Origin: Tyto alba
Taxonomy: Eukaryota > Chordata > Aves > Strigiformes > Tytonidae
Reading direction: 5' to 3'
Assembly: GCF_018691265.1 (NCBI RefSeq)
Contig: NW_024881296.1
Span: forward strand, 11,811,427 to 11,875,426
DNA length: 64,000 bases
Made by a program: the position numbers and the translations under genes. The notes beneath the pieces are model-generated. The model did no database searches, was not told the DNA's origin, and saw nothing but the letters and a program-made list of their open reading frames with translations. This document shows, piece by piece, positions 39,845-56,320 of this stretch; within the stretch, counting starts at the first letter, position 1, and every line of letters begins with the position of its first letter.

Positions 39845-39914
39845 GTGGGCTCTGCTCTCCACCCAAGTAGGACAGGAATGTGGGCTCTGCTCTCCACCCA
39901 AGTAGGACAGGAAG
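39845..39914. repeat. tandem duplication, 2 x 35 bp
   Basis: GTGGGCTCTGCTCTCCACCC followed by AAGTAGGACAGGAA occurs twice with period 35 and one difference at the end. It is a recent local duplication in intron 7. Confidence 0.95.
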
Positions 39915-41056
39915 GTATCTTTCAAAAAGACACATACCTAAATGATGGGCTGATGTTAAAAACCTACTTTCAAAGTGCATCCCCTGCGATTACATAAATG
40001 CAGTAAGGTCTTATACAGAGAACACTACAAAGAATTAGCTAGTTTATAAGGCATTACTTTTAAAACTTCTTGTAGATAGCACTGATAAAAGTTCAACCAG
40101 CCAAAATAGTTCAACACCTGTGATGTCCAAAGCCAAGTTTATACATATTGAGACAAACAAGCCATCCTCCCATGAGAGCCCTACAGCACCACGTTTAGAC
40201 ACGGCTGGTGGAGGACGGCCATGGACAAGTTAGGATGTAAATGGGCCTCATGCTGGGCCAAGAAATTGCCAGAGCAATGGATGCAAGACAGGGACTCTGG
40301 GGGTGCTCAGGCATTAGGATTATAGATGAAGATAGTTTTATTGTAGGAGAACACAACAAAAGTGTAATGCAAAACATGGTACCAGGCTTCAGCAATTCCT
40401 GAATGAAGAAACAGTTTTCTAACAAAAAAAGCTAGTGGAAACACTTAGTCTTTTGATGTTATTATACAGCACATAGTAGACAAAATAAGAAAAAACCCCT
40501 AGTTCGTGTAATGAGATACAGTCTGAATAGCAAACAGCACCTAAAAGGTAGAAAAAAGCCCTCTTCTTTGATTGCAATTCTTTTTAATTCCATTTGACAT
40601 ATACAGTTTTTGATATTCCATTCTTCAGCAAACAGCTGGAGGACAGCAATGGCTTAAAGGCTAAAGACATCTAAGAAGTTTAGCACTTAAGTTGAAATTT
40701 CCAGAGTACACAGCAAGTGAAGGGGAAGTAATGAAAAATACAAACACTCCACTCTTTTCCCATAGGTATTCACAATGGCTATAGCACAGAAGAGAGCACC
40801 TATTTCACATTAGGGCAAAAGTATGACTAGCCAACATAATTTTTGCTTGTTTGCACTAGATTACGACCGTTTCATGCCATAACATGCTATAATATGCCTG
40901 AAGAAAAAACAGTAAGCTATTTGTAATTATTTCTCTACCACAAAATTATCTTTCATGACACGATTTAATTTTTCAAGACCAGGAACTACTTTTGACAGCA
41001 CAGTTATAGAACTTGTCGACTTTTTTTATTTTTTAAGTAAAATAGTTTTAAAAATT

Positions 41057-41075
41057 AAAAAAAAAAAAAAAAAAA
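41057..41075. repeat. poly-A tract (19 A)
   Basis: An A run that is U-rich in AKT3 pre-mRNA, about 120-135 bases downstream of the exon 7 donor. Confidence 0.85.
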
Positions 41076-41191
41076 GAAAAACAACTTCAAAGATACTAGA
41101 AAGCAAAAGAGGCAAGAAAAACTATATCCTTTAAGTGTAGTCCAGTGATAGCATTACCATTACAAGTGCAAAACATCTTTTTTAAACTTAC

Positions 41192-41260
41192 CTCTCCTCC
41201 GTTAACATACTCCATCACAAAACACAAACGATCCTTTGTCTGGAAGGAATATTTCAAGGA
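41192..41260 (-). CDS. AKT3: AKT3 coding exon 7 (hinge region)
   Basis: This 69-bp exon encodes residues 210-232 as whole codons: [13 protein letters not shown] followed by [10 protein letters not shown]. It covers strands beta-4 and beta-5 and the hinge between the lobes. Met225 is the gatekeeper (AKT1 Met227), Glu226-Tyr227-Val228 form the hinge that binds adenine, and Glu232 lies at the ribose pocket. The acceptor follows a T-rich tract, TTTGCAAG then TCC; the donor is GAG then GTAAGTT. It ends on a complete codon, which matters for reading through a back-splice to exon 3. Confidence 0.97.
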
Positions 41261-42748
41261 CTTGCAAAGAAAACAGCAAAACCAAACCAATTATCATCTT
41301 GTATTGACCCAACGTCTTGCACTTAAACTGTAACAAAATTTCATTTTATCCCCTTAAGCAGACAATTCTGACTTGGTGAGAACTTTCAGAGCAATTAAAA
41401 CTGTAACTTCCTATCTGGACCTTGAGATGAATCAACACAAAAGCCTTCATGTCTTCCCTCATCTCTGCCACATGGCCATTGATATGAAAACATCATGCTT
41501 GTTATAATAAAATACTAAACAGTTACTAAAATACACAATTTTATACTGCATTTCTTACTGCCACACATGGTCCCAGCTATTGCCACTCATCATGTTTCAT
41601 GATGTCCACTTCCACAATGCCCATGAAGAAAGAGATTACCATATTCTTTTGAACTTCTCACAAACGAAATCTTAGAAATGATCTTAACCTCCAGACTGCT
41701 TTCATTTCCAAAGCAAGAACTCTCTAGTTTCACATACTATGCAATCTTAAAAACAGAGTGCCAAATTAATGTATTTATTTACATATGATTTTTAAATTGT
41801 CACAAGTATTATTATCTTAATTAAAATTTTCACTTATCAATGTCGATTTGATTTTGCTGGGAAAAATTATACCAAAGACAATCTACAGATGCAGGCTTGG
41901 CATAAAAGAAACAAAATGTAACAAAACGTACACGTAACAAAATCATGAGACTTATGTGACTTAAATACTGCATGTCTCCTTAAAATATTTGTTTAATAAT
42001 ATCAGAAAGATTTAAAGATACAACTGCAGTAACATTGTTGGATGATTTGATTGGAATTACGCCTACTCCTGCTTACCTTTACACTCTTATTTCTACTAAC
42101 TTTGGGTGATCTCATTTCTCTTGACTGAATTTCCACGAATATTTTGGCCAAGCAACACAAATGCAATCCTCTGCTTTCTAAACGGTTTATCGTTTTCTAA
42201 ATAGGAAAGCTTCCATGTTATATTTTGATACTTTAATGTAAAAAGAAAATAATTTTTCCCTATCTTAAAATAGAACAGTTAGCTTTTGAACTCAATGAAA
42301 CAATGCAAATATTTTCTAATGAAGTAATGAGGTTTGAGTTTTGTTGCTCCATGGGCTACTTATATTGAACAATTAGTTTATCATTTTATTGAATCCTTAA
42401 TTAAGTTTTCTTGGTAAAAAAATACTTACTTGACACTATGTGAAATCAGTAACTTTTATTACAGACTGTTCATATACAAAAATCACAAAAATTGCACAAC
42501 AGTTACATTCTACAATAAAATTTGTTTTCAGTGCAGATAAATGGTAAAAAATTATTAGGAATTTTATTTCTGATCTCTTAAATACATATTCTGATAAAGG
42601 ATATCATAAGGACCACATAGCTACTGCTTGTTTACAAATCATCACAAGAACGACTTCAAAATGTGTTTCTAAATTATGTTCTAAATGGAATTCCCATCAT
42701 GTTGAAAATTGCCTGCTAATGTACTTAAAACTAATTCCTAATACTTAC
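41261..42748 (-). other. AKT3: AKT3 intron 6
   Basis: This 1.5-kb AT-rich intron between exons 6 and 7 has canonical ends. I see no repeat, RNA gene or coding sequence in it. Confidence 0.9.
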
Positions 42749-42814
42749 TGTTAAAAAAGGGTGTCTGGTGTTTTTCAATACTCTGCTTTCTGTAAGCGTG
42801 TGAGCCACTTCATC
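42749..42814 (-). CDS. AKT3: AKT3 coding exon 6 (alpha-C helix)
   Basis: This 66-bp exon encodes residues 188-209 as whole codons. It reads [15 protein letters not shown], then TRHPFLT. It contains the alpha-C helix; Glu196 is the conserved glutamate that pairs with Lys177 in the active kinase (AKT1 Glu198). The helix also borders the pocket that receives the phosphorylated hydrophobic motif. The acceptor is TCTCAG then GATGAA and the donor is ACA then GTAAGTAT, close to the ideal U1 match. It is too short to appear as a long open frame and was found by homology. Confidence 0.97.
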
Positions 42815-47023
<4,209 letters not shown>

Positions 47024-49533
47024 CTATAAGGAGCAAAGACCAAGGATTAGCAAGACTTAGTCTATCCAGTTCCAACATGCACACTAGTGTGTCCGCATAC
47101 AGCCACGTGCTGTTTTCAGTATAATAAGTTTACAAAAATAGGTACACTTCTATGATTAAGTTCATAACAGTTAACTATATCCTTAAACCACTAGGATATA
47201 TTGTTCAATAGTATTATTATAGTTCTCTGAAGTCAAGTACTACACAGTATACTACACACACACACTTATTTTTACAAAGCACACACAGAACAAAGTTTTA
47301 ACCTATACCAGCTTTTCATGAATGCTCCACATCTAAGAAAGCTCATCAACTCCTGTATTACCAGGGACACAAGAACGTGGCATATCAATAGGTTTTACTT
47401 AACACCAACCACTGCACTGATGGCTCTTCTGAAACACATTGTTACGTTGTACCAGTAAGATGCTACAACAGTCTTGGCATTAGAAGTGGACTTTTAAAAA
47501 CTTCAGTACAGTTTACAATTACATGGTTTTTACATTAATCAATCTGGCTCTGTAAATGAAGAGGTGGCAAGTTTTTCTCTTTCATATGACTCCATTATAG
47601 TGACCATTCAAGCATCTAGTACCACCCTAGCGTTGCAGGTTAACTGTAGTACATCCAAGAGCTGGTTCCACCAACAGACAATTTGAATCTAGCAGGTTTA
47701 TCAACTCAACCGGAGTGTCACACACGGAAAGATTATGACCAGATGATCTCAGATCTCAAAGCAGTTCAGGCACTTTCATGAGGACAAAGCTTGAGTCAGT
47801 AATCATCTTAGTTCTGCAAGTTCATTTCACAGCCAGTTCAGAAGCATCAACACTATGGTCTATGCATTAGATGCAAAGATGAGGATGTAGAAAGAAACAG
47901 CACAATACTGAGAATGCAGTGACCACACAGGGTCACCTTGGATTAAGATATACATGTCTTTGGCCAACTCGAGGCCAACCGCTGGCTTCCACCGAGCATT
48001 TCCACAGCACATCTTTCAGCACAGTGTTACTGGCTTGCTTGCAGCACCACATAACCACACACAAACCATTAGGGCACCCAGGAACCTTGAAGAAAGCAGT
48101 TAAAAGCTCTGAAAAACAACACATTGTTACAGTACTATCCTGCAGTATCAATAATGTTCCTTCCCTTGTGAATAATCCACCTCAAAACATTTATAAAGAG
48201 TAATTGTACTCTGAGTCTCAGTTTTGCTACATTAAATATACTTAATCCTGTTATGCATGAGGAAAAGATTGTGCCTTATTTTTCATCTTCCTCATGTCTC
48301 TTTCCATCATTAGTTGCAGCCTCAGGTAGTTTTCCTGAATACTGGCATTCCAGATAAACTTCTACTTGTGTCTTCCACAGTGGAATTAGTACTTTCCTTA
48401 TCCTTCCCAGAAACACCTCTAACAGTGCCTACATATCTCACATTCCAAGTGTAGAGCTATTGGGCATATCCCTGGTGTGCAATCACAAACAGTGTCAGCA
48501 AAATATATTCTCTCTTGTGAGAAAGGATAAAGGGCAAAATTTTCTTCTGAAATTATTCCTTTAAGCTCAAGTACACGATACTATTACTGTGGATCTGAAG
48601 CTGCTGTTGACAAACTGTGAAAATAATTTATGCAATTGCTCACTCAGAGTCAGTTTGAAATCTGCTCGCATAAGGGGTAGAATTGAAGTTCCATCAACGA
48701 CATTAATGCTGTCATTCCTTAGCTTTTAAGTGTTCAACCTGAAATTTAAAGGCTGCAAAAAGTCTCCGACAGACTACTTAAAGTAACACCTGGATAGCTG
48801 AATATATCAACACTTTATTAAAGAGAAGATGCTTTCCGTAGACCAATTTTCTAGCTATATCAGCAGGAATTAAATCTTTTTCCCACATAATGGTTGACTG
48901 GTTAGCTTGTAAGCAAACTAACCTTGATGAATTCCCTTCTTTGCTCACATGTAAATATACTTAAACATTTTGCAGTGACAGATCTTGTTTTGCTGCCAAA
49001 ACCACCTCACATCAGGAAGAACAAAACTGCATTTATCCCAGTGAGAAATATGGGTAACAGATATTTCAAAGGCTCATTACAGTTTTTACCTGAAGCAAAC
49101 TCACTTCACACAAGTGAGTGTAAAGTTTAAGGATTTGTCTGTGGTCATAAACTTTAATGGTGAACTTTTCCAAAAACTAGCATAATGTGTTAAAACTAGT
49201 GATGCGTGATGCAGTATGTAACATGGTGATCCAAACACTATGTGGCTACTGGTACATAACCAACTAAAGGTAAGACTTCTCAAATATCACAGTCAGCACT
49301 CTGGAAAGTCACATTATCTACTTCAATAGTTCTATGATAACCATCAAGCAAAACAACTGTCTTTGTGCTAAAGCAGTGGAAATTGACAAAAACGCATGAA
49401 AAAAACCAAAATGCATTCAGAACACAATTCAGGCAGAAGAAGTAATTCAAGGCAGAATCCACTCAGAATCCACTGTACCTTCAGTCATAAGATATCATGT
49501 TTCCTGACAAAGAATGGCTAACTAATTAATACT

Positions 49534-49590
49534 CTTTACCAATAAATGGCTTTACCAATGGCATTTTACTAAATGGCTTTATTGGTAAAG
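49534..49590. repeat. 13-bp perfect inverted repeat
   Basis: CTTTACCAATAAA (49534-49546) and TTTATTGGTAAAG (49578-49590) are exact reverse complements separated by 31 bases, able to form a hairpin in either strand. Confidence 0.9.
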
Positions 49591-50741
49591 ACTACTGAGT
49601 TAGTGACCGCAACAACTTATCACTACGAACAGTCAAAAATTGATGGGATCATAAGCAGCCTCAAAGGGGTAACTTTTTCCCCTACTTTTGATCTTCTTTG
49701 AGAGGCTGGAGTTAGAAAGGGACCATCAAAGGCTGAATAAAACCAGCTCAGAGAAGCAACCCTTTGCCCGCACACAGAAGGAGGATCTTGGCACAACTGA
49801 TCACAGACATGGGTTTGATGCTAGGGGCAGCAAGCCAATCAAATTGAAAGACTCATTCGCCCCAAACTTGCTTACATAATGTTCATCAAAGCAGTCATGA
49901 ATCTAGCTGCAAGCTCAGTGAAAACAAGTTAAAAAATATATGTATATTTATAAGAGGAAGGTAATAGGGACTTTTTTGAGCTGTGGCTTAACAGCAGGTT
50001 ATGGTGGTAGTGCTAGTTCTAAGAATAAAGTCTCCTGATGCTCTCAATCCTTAAAAGCTCAGCAGAAGGCTTAGAGATGATACGCAGTGCAGGGTAACTC
50101 AAAAAGTCTGCCAAAGAACACAAGACCTTGGGAGATAAAAACACAGATGCCATAGCTAAGGGTGTACTGAAAACTGGTGGAAAAATGGAAATACTTCCTA
50201 AACCTGAGGGATGTTGGTAAGCAAGTTTGGAGGCTCCCATAAGATTGGATTCTTTCTCCTTGATAATTTCCCCACCTTTTTCATTCCTACCAAACTCTGA
50301 GGATTGAATCCTTTTCCTCATTATATTCCTTTTTGGTTTCCTCTGAAAAATCTACTCTTTACTCATCCTGCACCCTGCAAAACAAATTTGTAAACAAAGG
50401 AAAAAGCAATGAAGCTACAGGAAACTGCACTAACCAAAGAACCATATCATGTTCAGCCACCTGTAAAGCCTATTTACTCCCCTAAGGATGATCTGTTCTA
50501 AATAATACATCTTACTACAGGTTCTGAAAATTCCTACTAAGGAACTAATTTTTAAAAATTTCTGATTTGCACAAAGATTAGAGTTTTCATCTGACTTAAT
50601 CAGGAAGAAACTCTACTTATGAGGAATAGCACACCAAGAAATAAAAGCAGCTTGTTAAGAATTTCTAGGGCTCTGAATTTTAGTGATGCTATTACTGTAA
50701 AACTTAAGTGGCACACTGACACCATTAAAAAAAACTGAAAG

Positions 50742-50761
50742 AAAAAAAAAAAAAAAAAAAA
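50742..50761. repeat. poly-A tract (20 A)
   Basis: Uninterrupted A run in intron 4. Confidence 0.85.
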
Positions 50762-51335
50762 GTGCTTTTGGTTCTTCCAGCTAATCTGGCCAGGGACGTT
50801 GCTGTCATGTCTGTTCAAATCAAGTTCCACATCCTAAAGACTGTTTTCTTTGTAAACCTTTTGCTACCTTTTTAGAGAACAGGCCCACTCCTCTCTGTCT
50901 TGTTTCTTAATCTGATTATGCTCTTCTACTCATATGTATACCATCTGGTGCATGCACAAGCAAAATTCACTGGGCTTAGATGTAAAATCAGGTGACAAAA
51001 CAAGCTTGTTGGACACATTGTGCAAAAAATCCCTGAAAAGAAAAGAAATCCAATACCAAAAAAAGCAATAAAAATGCATTAAGTCATTATAACTGAAATG
51101 GTTCTGATTATATTAACAACCATAACAGCTTAAACAGAAGCTTTTCAGAAACATTTCTACAAAACAGAAACAGTTCTAAAAAAATATATATTTCCCAATT
51201 TTAATTAACACAAAGGGAGTGACACCTCCCCATCACTATCGTCACTTAAAATTTTTGATTCCAGAAACTTCTGAGAACCTTTCACTAAAGTATTCCAACA
51301 GTCAGAAATCTGCAGTGGGATTTTGAGTTTTGGGG

Positions 51336-51354
51336 AAAAAAAAAAAAAAAAAAA
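51336..51354. repeat. poly-A tract (19 A)
   Basis: Uninterrupted A run in intron 4, after TTTTGGGG. Confidence 0.85.
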
Positions 51355-53110
51355 TTCTCGCAGTCATCGGTATGCTCTTCACTAGCTACAAAAACTCCAT
51401 TCTGCTCTCTATTACTAGGTATTGGATATCACCATTTTTTGCTTCACCTTTGTTTTGTAGAGGTTGCCTTTGGCATGTTGCCAAATCCATTAAGTATTCT
51501 GCAGCACTGCACAGTCACTGTCCCAGCATCTTATTTCAGCATTTCTTAAAGTGTAAGCAGCAAGACAGAAACAAAACTGATCCTCCTCCTCCTCCTGTTC
51601 CCACAACCCCTTCTGTTGTACGGGAAAATGCACTGCACTGTGAACAAGGAAAGTGTACATTCCACATAAACTACTTATATTACACAGCATTAATTTTGAC
51701 ACCTTGAAAGTGCTTGCTGTTATGCAGTGGTTTTGTACTCCACTGAGAGGATACATAGGCTTGGAACAGTGCTCGTATCTTTAATAGAGCAAACCCAAAT
51801 CCCTTCCCCATAATCTCACTGCCTCTCAGAAAGACTGACACATCTCAAATGCTGCCTCTGTCTTGCTGTCACTTATCATATTTTACCCTGGAGCACAATC
51901 ATTAAACATCTATGCCACAAGGCGAGAAGCTCAGTGTCAACCTGACAGTGTACGGTGAGAGTTTTGTTACAGCTGTATACATAATTAGCGGAAAAAGGAT
52001 AGAAAATTGCATACACTGAAACAACAGGAAAGAACTATGTTTGCACTGCAAACTCAAGTTCTCAAAAGTTAGGACATAATAGAACTAAGATTTCCTATAA
52101 CACCTTTGTTATATTCATAAGGGTACAGTTTTCAGCCAGCCATTTTTCTATGATTCTTGCTTCATATAGTACAACAAACAAAACATGCTCTGTGAGCAAA
52201 GGCACACATTCACTATTTCTTTCCATTGTTCCTCACTCAAAGGCATTCAGTTACATTAGCTGTAAGACTATTTTGCTCTGTCAGCAGACTTCCACTTAGT
52301 TTTCTCCAGGTTTCACTTCTAGCTAGGAAGAATGTAGTCAGTCCTGTAGAAACAGGTTATTATTTCTCATGCAATTTCAATGCATTTCTTGAGTCATGTT
52401 AATCCTATATAGCAAATGAGACACATCCGTTTGAATAATCCATTCTTCAAGAGCAGTCCATACTTACAGAAACACAGGACAAAATGGAAACCCAAAATAA
52501 TAAGCAACTTTTTGTGTGGAATCGAATCTTTAAAACATGCTCTTAGTTGTGTGTTATAGCCAACAATTGTCATATCCCTACTTACACCAAAACCTGTGAA
52601 GGACTGCAAAGAAATAAAACATTGTTTTCTCTTACTTCATTGAAAACTGAAGCAGAGTTATTTTCCCAGATAGAAAAATACAAGGTCATTAGAAGCCAAA
52701 TCCTGCTAGCCTTTCTCATGCAAATTATCTAATTCGTACTGGGTATTATTTGCATGAGAAAAGGGGCAAATCTACTTGTCTAAAGAAAATATTTTATTAC
52801 CATACTTCTAAAAGAGTAAACAAACAAAAAGGAAAAGATGAAAATAATATTCAAACAATAAGCAGAATGTTAACATGTGCCTGAATGGCTGAACTGTGTT
52901 TTTCAGAAGTGCTATATCAGGTAGCATAACAAATAAATACAGTAAGAGCAGTTCAGCTTTACTGAAATAAACCAAATATGTACTCTTATGCTTGCAATAC
53001 ACTGTCATTTATGTAGAAATACTATTCCCTGTATATGATTTTACCTAACTAGACCATTCTACAAAAGTTATTTACATACAGCTTTGTCAGTTATTTTTTA
53101 ATGTCATTAC

Positions 53111-53255
53111 CTTTCTTTTATGATGGGTTGTTGACGCATCCATCTCTTCTTCTCCTATATTGTCTATCTGTGAAGTTGGACTACAGTTCATCCTCTCCTC
53201 TTCTTGCCTCTGAAGTCTGTCTGCTACAGCCTGGATTGCTTCTGTCCATTCTTCC
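53111..53255 (-). CDS. AKT3: AKT3 coding exon 4 (end of PH domain and linker)
   Basis: This 145-bp exon encodes residues 95 (last base) to 143. It starts EEWTEAIQAVADRL, the C-terminal amphipathic helix that closes the PH domain. It continues through an acidic linker with RMNCSPTSQ and GEEEMDAS and ends HHKRK. Ser120 followed by Pro is the constitutive phosphosite equivalent to AKT1 Ser124. The linker is the least conserved part between AKT paralogues, so this exon best supports the AKT3 call. The acceptor reads ATGACAG then GGAAGAA, completing Arg95 with the previous exon. The donor reads AAAG then GTAATG. Confidence 0.97.
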
Positions 53256-54746
53256 CTGTCATGAATAAGCCAAGATCCCCATTAGAAACTCATAAAATGC
53301 ATCCAAATAAATGGTTTATAATGTTTTTCATATGCTACATTGCTTCATTATTCAATTCTCATGTTCCACAGTAGAAGACTTGTATAAATTAATGAATTTC
53401 CTCCCAAATTCCACATTACGTTAAAGGTGGTGAAGTTGACCAGCATCAGAAAGGATCACTGCACAGTTAATTTCAAGAATTATCAGTGTCTGGTTTTGTA
53501 AATATTTTAATAGTGAAAACTTGAAAACACTTGCTCCACACATAATACAGCTCAGATCATAGAATGTCATCTCCTATCCAATACTATCTGACAATAACTT
53601 GCTATTTTAACAGAGTTTTTGGTATTCCCCCTCCCTGCAAAACATTTTCACAGAAAATAAATAAGATTTATTAAATCACACAGTGTGCTCAACTCGCTGT
53701 CTGTGTCCTCTTAAAGCTCAACTTGTTGGCTAATTTCAAATTCCCCCTGAGAAAGAGGCCCTGAAAGATAATTAAATTCCTGCAGGCCTCACAAAACCCA
53801 GCAGCCGCACGGAGGGTCAGGCCCAGGTGAGGGTTTCCGTGGAGGGACAAGCAGGGGCAGCTGAGCCCGTGGCTATTCTGCGTGCTGGCTAACCAGTACA
53901 GACACACCAGCCAGCCCATCCTCACACCACAGCCCCGCACCAAGCGTGGTACCTGCTGCTTTTTGCTCAGCCAGCAAGGGATACGGGAGGAGTCTGGTGG
54001 TATTACTGAATGCAGCAGGATGTACGAGGCTGCACACACAGAAGAAAGATAGGGTGGATAAACAGTACCAAGGTAGCATAAAAAAAAAAAATTCTAAGTG
54101 ACTGTACTAATGAATGAGAAACAACAGAAAAAGCAAAGTCGTTGGTTATTTATTGATACAAACAATATGAATAAAGCCAAATCATAGTATTAGTCTCAAC
54201 AGGACAGATGCCCACAGTAGGATCAGTGCATCTAACCAGAGACACAGTATAGAACATTTTAGAAAGGTACACCATCCCGTATCTCCTACATGTTTTTGGT
54301 GCGTTATAAAACATTAATTCTTAAGTTTGCTTATGTTTACTGAAACAAGAAAAACTAACAAGTAAATGTGAATTATAAAATACATACTGCTTTCTGTGTT
54401 AAAAAAAAAGAAGCGTATTAGGAGGAGTAAAAGGAAAATTTAAGACAGCGAGGCTGGAAAATACTTCAATGCAGGCTTCCATTTTTCAAAATTTAACACT
54501 TCAGCGACGTATCATGACATAGTTTTGGCTTATCTGAACACACTCATCCCACCTACTCACAGGCAGCACTAGTTATGAGCTCAGATAATATTTTACAGAA
54601 GTTGACTTATAAATTCTTCAAGTAACTGTTCAGATGCGCTCAATGTCACAGTTCCGAGTGCTGATCACTATGCAGTCCCAGCAGTGATTGTTCTGAGGCT
54701 TCTGTGTAAAGCACACAGAAAGCAAAAAAAAAAATAAAACCCTCAC
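53256..54746 (-). other. AKT3: AKT3 intron 3
   Basis: This 1.5-kb intron lies between exons 3 and 4. It contains a modest GC-richer patch at about 53760-53960, with no recognised feature, and a T-rich stretch directly after the exon 3 donor on the transcript strand. Confidence 0.9.
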
Positions 54747-54858
54747 CGTTCCTCCGGAGTGTCTACATGGAACGTCCTCTCTATGACAGTGGTCCACTGA
54801 AGACATCTGATAATGAATGTGTTTGGCTTTGGTCGCTCTGTTTTCATTAGTTGACATT
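54747..54858 (-). CDS. AKT3: AKT3 coding exon 3 (PH domain, second half)
   Basis: This 112-bp exon encodes residues 58 (last two bases) to 95 (first two bases). It reads [19 protein letters not shown], then [19 protein letters not shown], the later strands and start of the C-terminal helix of the PH domain that binds PtdIns(3,4,5)P3. Cys59 and Cys76 match the AKT2 disulfide pair Cys60/Cys77, and Trp79 matches AKT1 Trp80 at the PH-kinase interface. The acceptor is TTTCTCTAG before AATGTC and the donor is CG then GTGAGG. The donor is followed by a T-rich stretch on the transcript strand (about 54724-54740), a context known to favour TIA1/U1 recruitment. The first bases include TAATGA (54844-54849), relevant to the circular-RNA finding. 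Confidence 0.97.
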
Positions 54859-55295
54859 CTAGAGAAATACATGACATTGCCACTTTTATACACTGCCAGT
54901 TAACAGGTAAAGAGCGAATAAAATTACTTAGACAAAACATATGTAGCTTACGTATACCTTTCCAGCATGTATCCAGCACATATACGGAAATACAGAATGG
55001 CAATATAACCATGGGCTTGAACAAAAGGTAGCAGGTAATAATCACAAAGTGAAGAAAGCAGTCAGAGGAACTGATGGAACTTGTATTGTTGCCCATACAA
55101 AGAGTGCAATCTCCATTTGCAAAATAGGTCTGTGTTATGAGGGTAAGAAGAGTATTTGATCCCGGATTGCTCTAGTATGCCAAGGTAACAGCAGTAGCCA
55201 CAGGCAGATTTTTCCATCTGTACCTGGCAGGAGGAATATGACATTTTCCCTTCAGTGGTAACCATGCCACAATTACCCACGCTACTGTCACTTCA

Positions 55296-55367
55296 GGATT
55301 AGATTTATTGTTAAATATACTATCTGAGAAAATTCAGATGTTGGAATTAGACTTATTATTAAATATA
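55296..55367. repeat. imperfect direct repeat of about 24 bp
   Basis: GGATTAGATTTATTGTTAAA plus TATA (55296-55319) recurs as GGAATTAGACTTATTATTAA plus ATATA (55343-55367), about 47 bases apart, beside the old CR1-like element. Confidence 0.75.
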
Positions 55368-55383
55368 GAACAACCTCACACAT

Positions 55384-56320
55384 ACCCATAGTGGGGCTGA
55401 CCCAGGAAATCATCTAGTTCTCTTTGTGCCTCTGGGCAGAATCAGGTCTACCTATGCTTTTCCTCACAAGTATTTAAACTCTTTCTACAATCCCTGAAAA
55501 TTTTGAAATAGTCATTTCAAAACCTCTGTAAGCAAACTATTCCATCCAACTATAAGGAAAATAATTATTTTTCTAGTTGGAAGATTGTCCCTAGCATTTA
55601 ATGCAACTGTTCCTATAATTTAAGTGTATTGTTTCTTGCCCTATTGCCTAATTTCTCTTCAGCAGCTACCCCTTTTAGACATTTGAACAGTGTTTTATCT
55701 CTCTTCAGTTTTCTTTGGCCTAAAACAGTTCAGCCAATCTGTCCTCACAGGTTGTGCTTTCAGATCTAAAATCTTCCTGGTTACACAATTTTAGACATAC
55801 AGTAGACTGCCTATTACTCCTTTGTCACAAAACCACAGCACTAGTAACTCAGGCAGTGGTTCAATGAGACTGTGTATTACATTTTACGATGTAGCATACT
55901 GCACTAAACATTACATCTGCAAAACACGGACCTACTAGAACTCTTTATTCATGTAAATATATTTAAACATTTTTGTGAAGTTATGGTTACTTTGTCAAAA
56001 GTGTAATTTGTTTTCCTGCAGCTACCATGAAACAGACACAAACATCACATCTCATGTTCTGGAATGTTAGCACTTGTTCTAAGCTCACCCAGATCAAATG
56101 TGTGATCTAAAATGATTCATCATGTCAATAAATCAATCAATAATAAATACGGCAACAGACTTCCTGTTCACTTACAATATGCTGTAACTTCCTTTTGGTA
56201 AAGCTACTACCTACCAGTTGACCCACACCTTCTACTGATGTAGTTGACTGTTCTTTAGCATAAAACCTTGCACTTATTCTTGGCAATTTACATTTTATTT
56301 ATTCCAGTTAATGGCAACAC
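55384..56320 (-). mobile_element. ancient diverged CR1/L3-like LINE fragment
   Basis: Several blocks in the right order resemble the antisense 3' region of old amniote CR1/L3 elements. These are TCATCTAGTTC with CAGAATCAGGTCTACCTATG (about 55411-55456), TGTTTCTTGCCCTATTGCC (about 55630), CTTCAGTTTTCTTTGGCC with the CAGCCAATCTGTCCTCACAG block (about 55705-55751), and GTTGACTGTTCTTTAGCATA with CTTGCACTTATTCTTGGCAA (about 56243-56290). The copy is strongly decayed and its limits are uncertain; about 55800-56190 is too diverged to assign. The call rests on remembered consensus sequence. Confidence 0.65.

Larger units (their letters stand above)
33735..41191 (-). other. AKT3: AKT3 intron 7
   Basis: This 7.5-kb AT-rich intron lies between exons 7 and 8. 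It contains a 35-bp tandem duplication (39845-39914) and an A run (41057-41075) that becomes a U-rich stretch of the transcript about 120-135 bases downstream of the exon 7 donor. Open frames such as 40195-40425 (minus) match no family I recognise. Confidence 0.9.
47024..53110 (-). other. AKT3: AKT3 intron 4
   Basis: This 6.1-kb intron lies between exons 4 and 5. It contains a 13-bp inverted repeat (49534-49590) and two long A runs (50742-50761 and 51336-51354). No gene or transposon of known family is recognised. Confidence 0.9.

Noticed and set aside
40195..40425. 76-codon minus-strand frame in intron 7
   Set aside because: No recognised motif; the opposite strand is interrupted by stops; no splice-site support.
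53555..53575. ATCATAGAATG resembling the CR1 terminal repeat
   Set aside because: The following sequence does not continue into the CR1 block; the match is too short.
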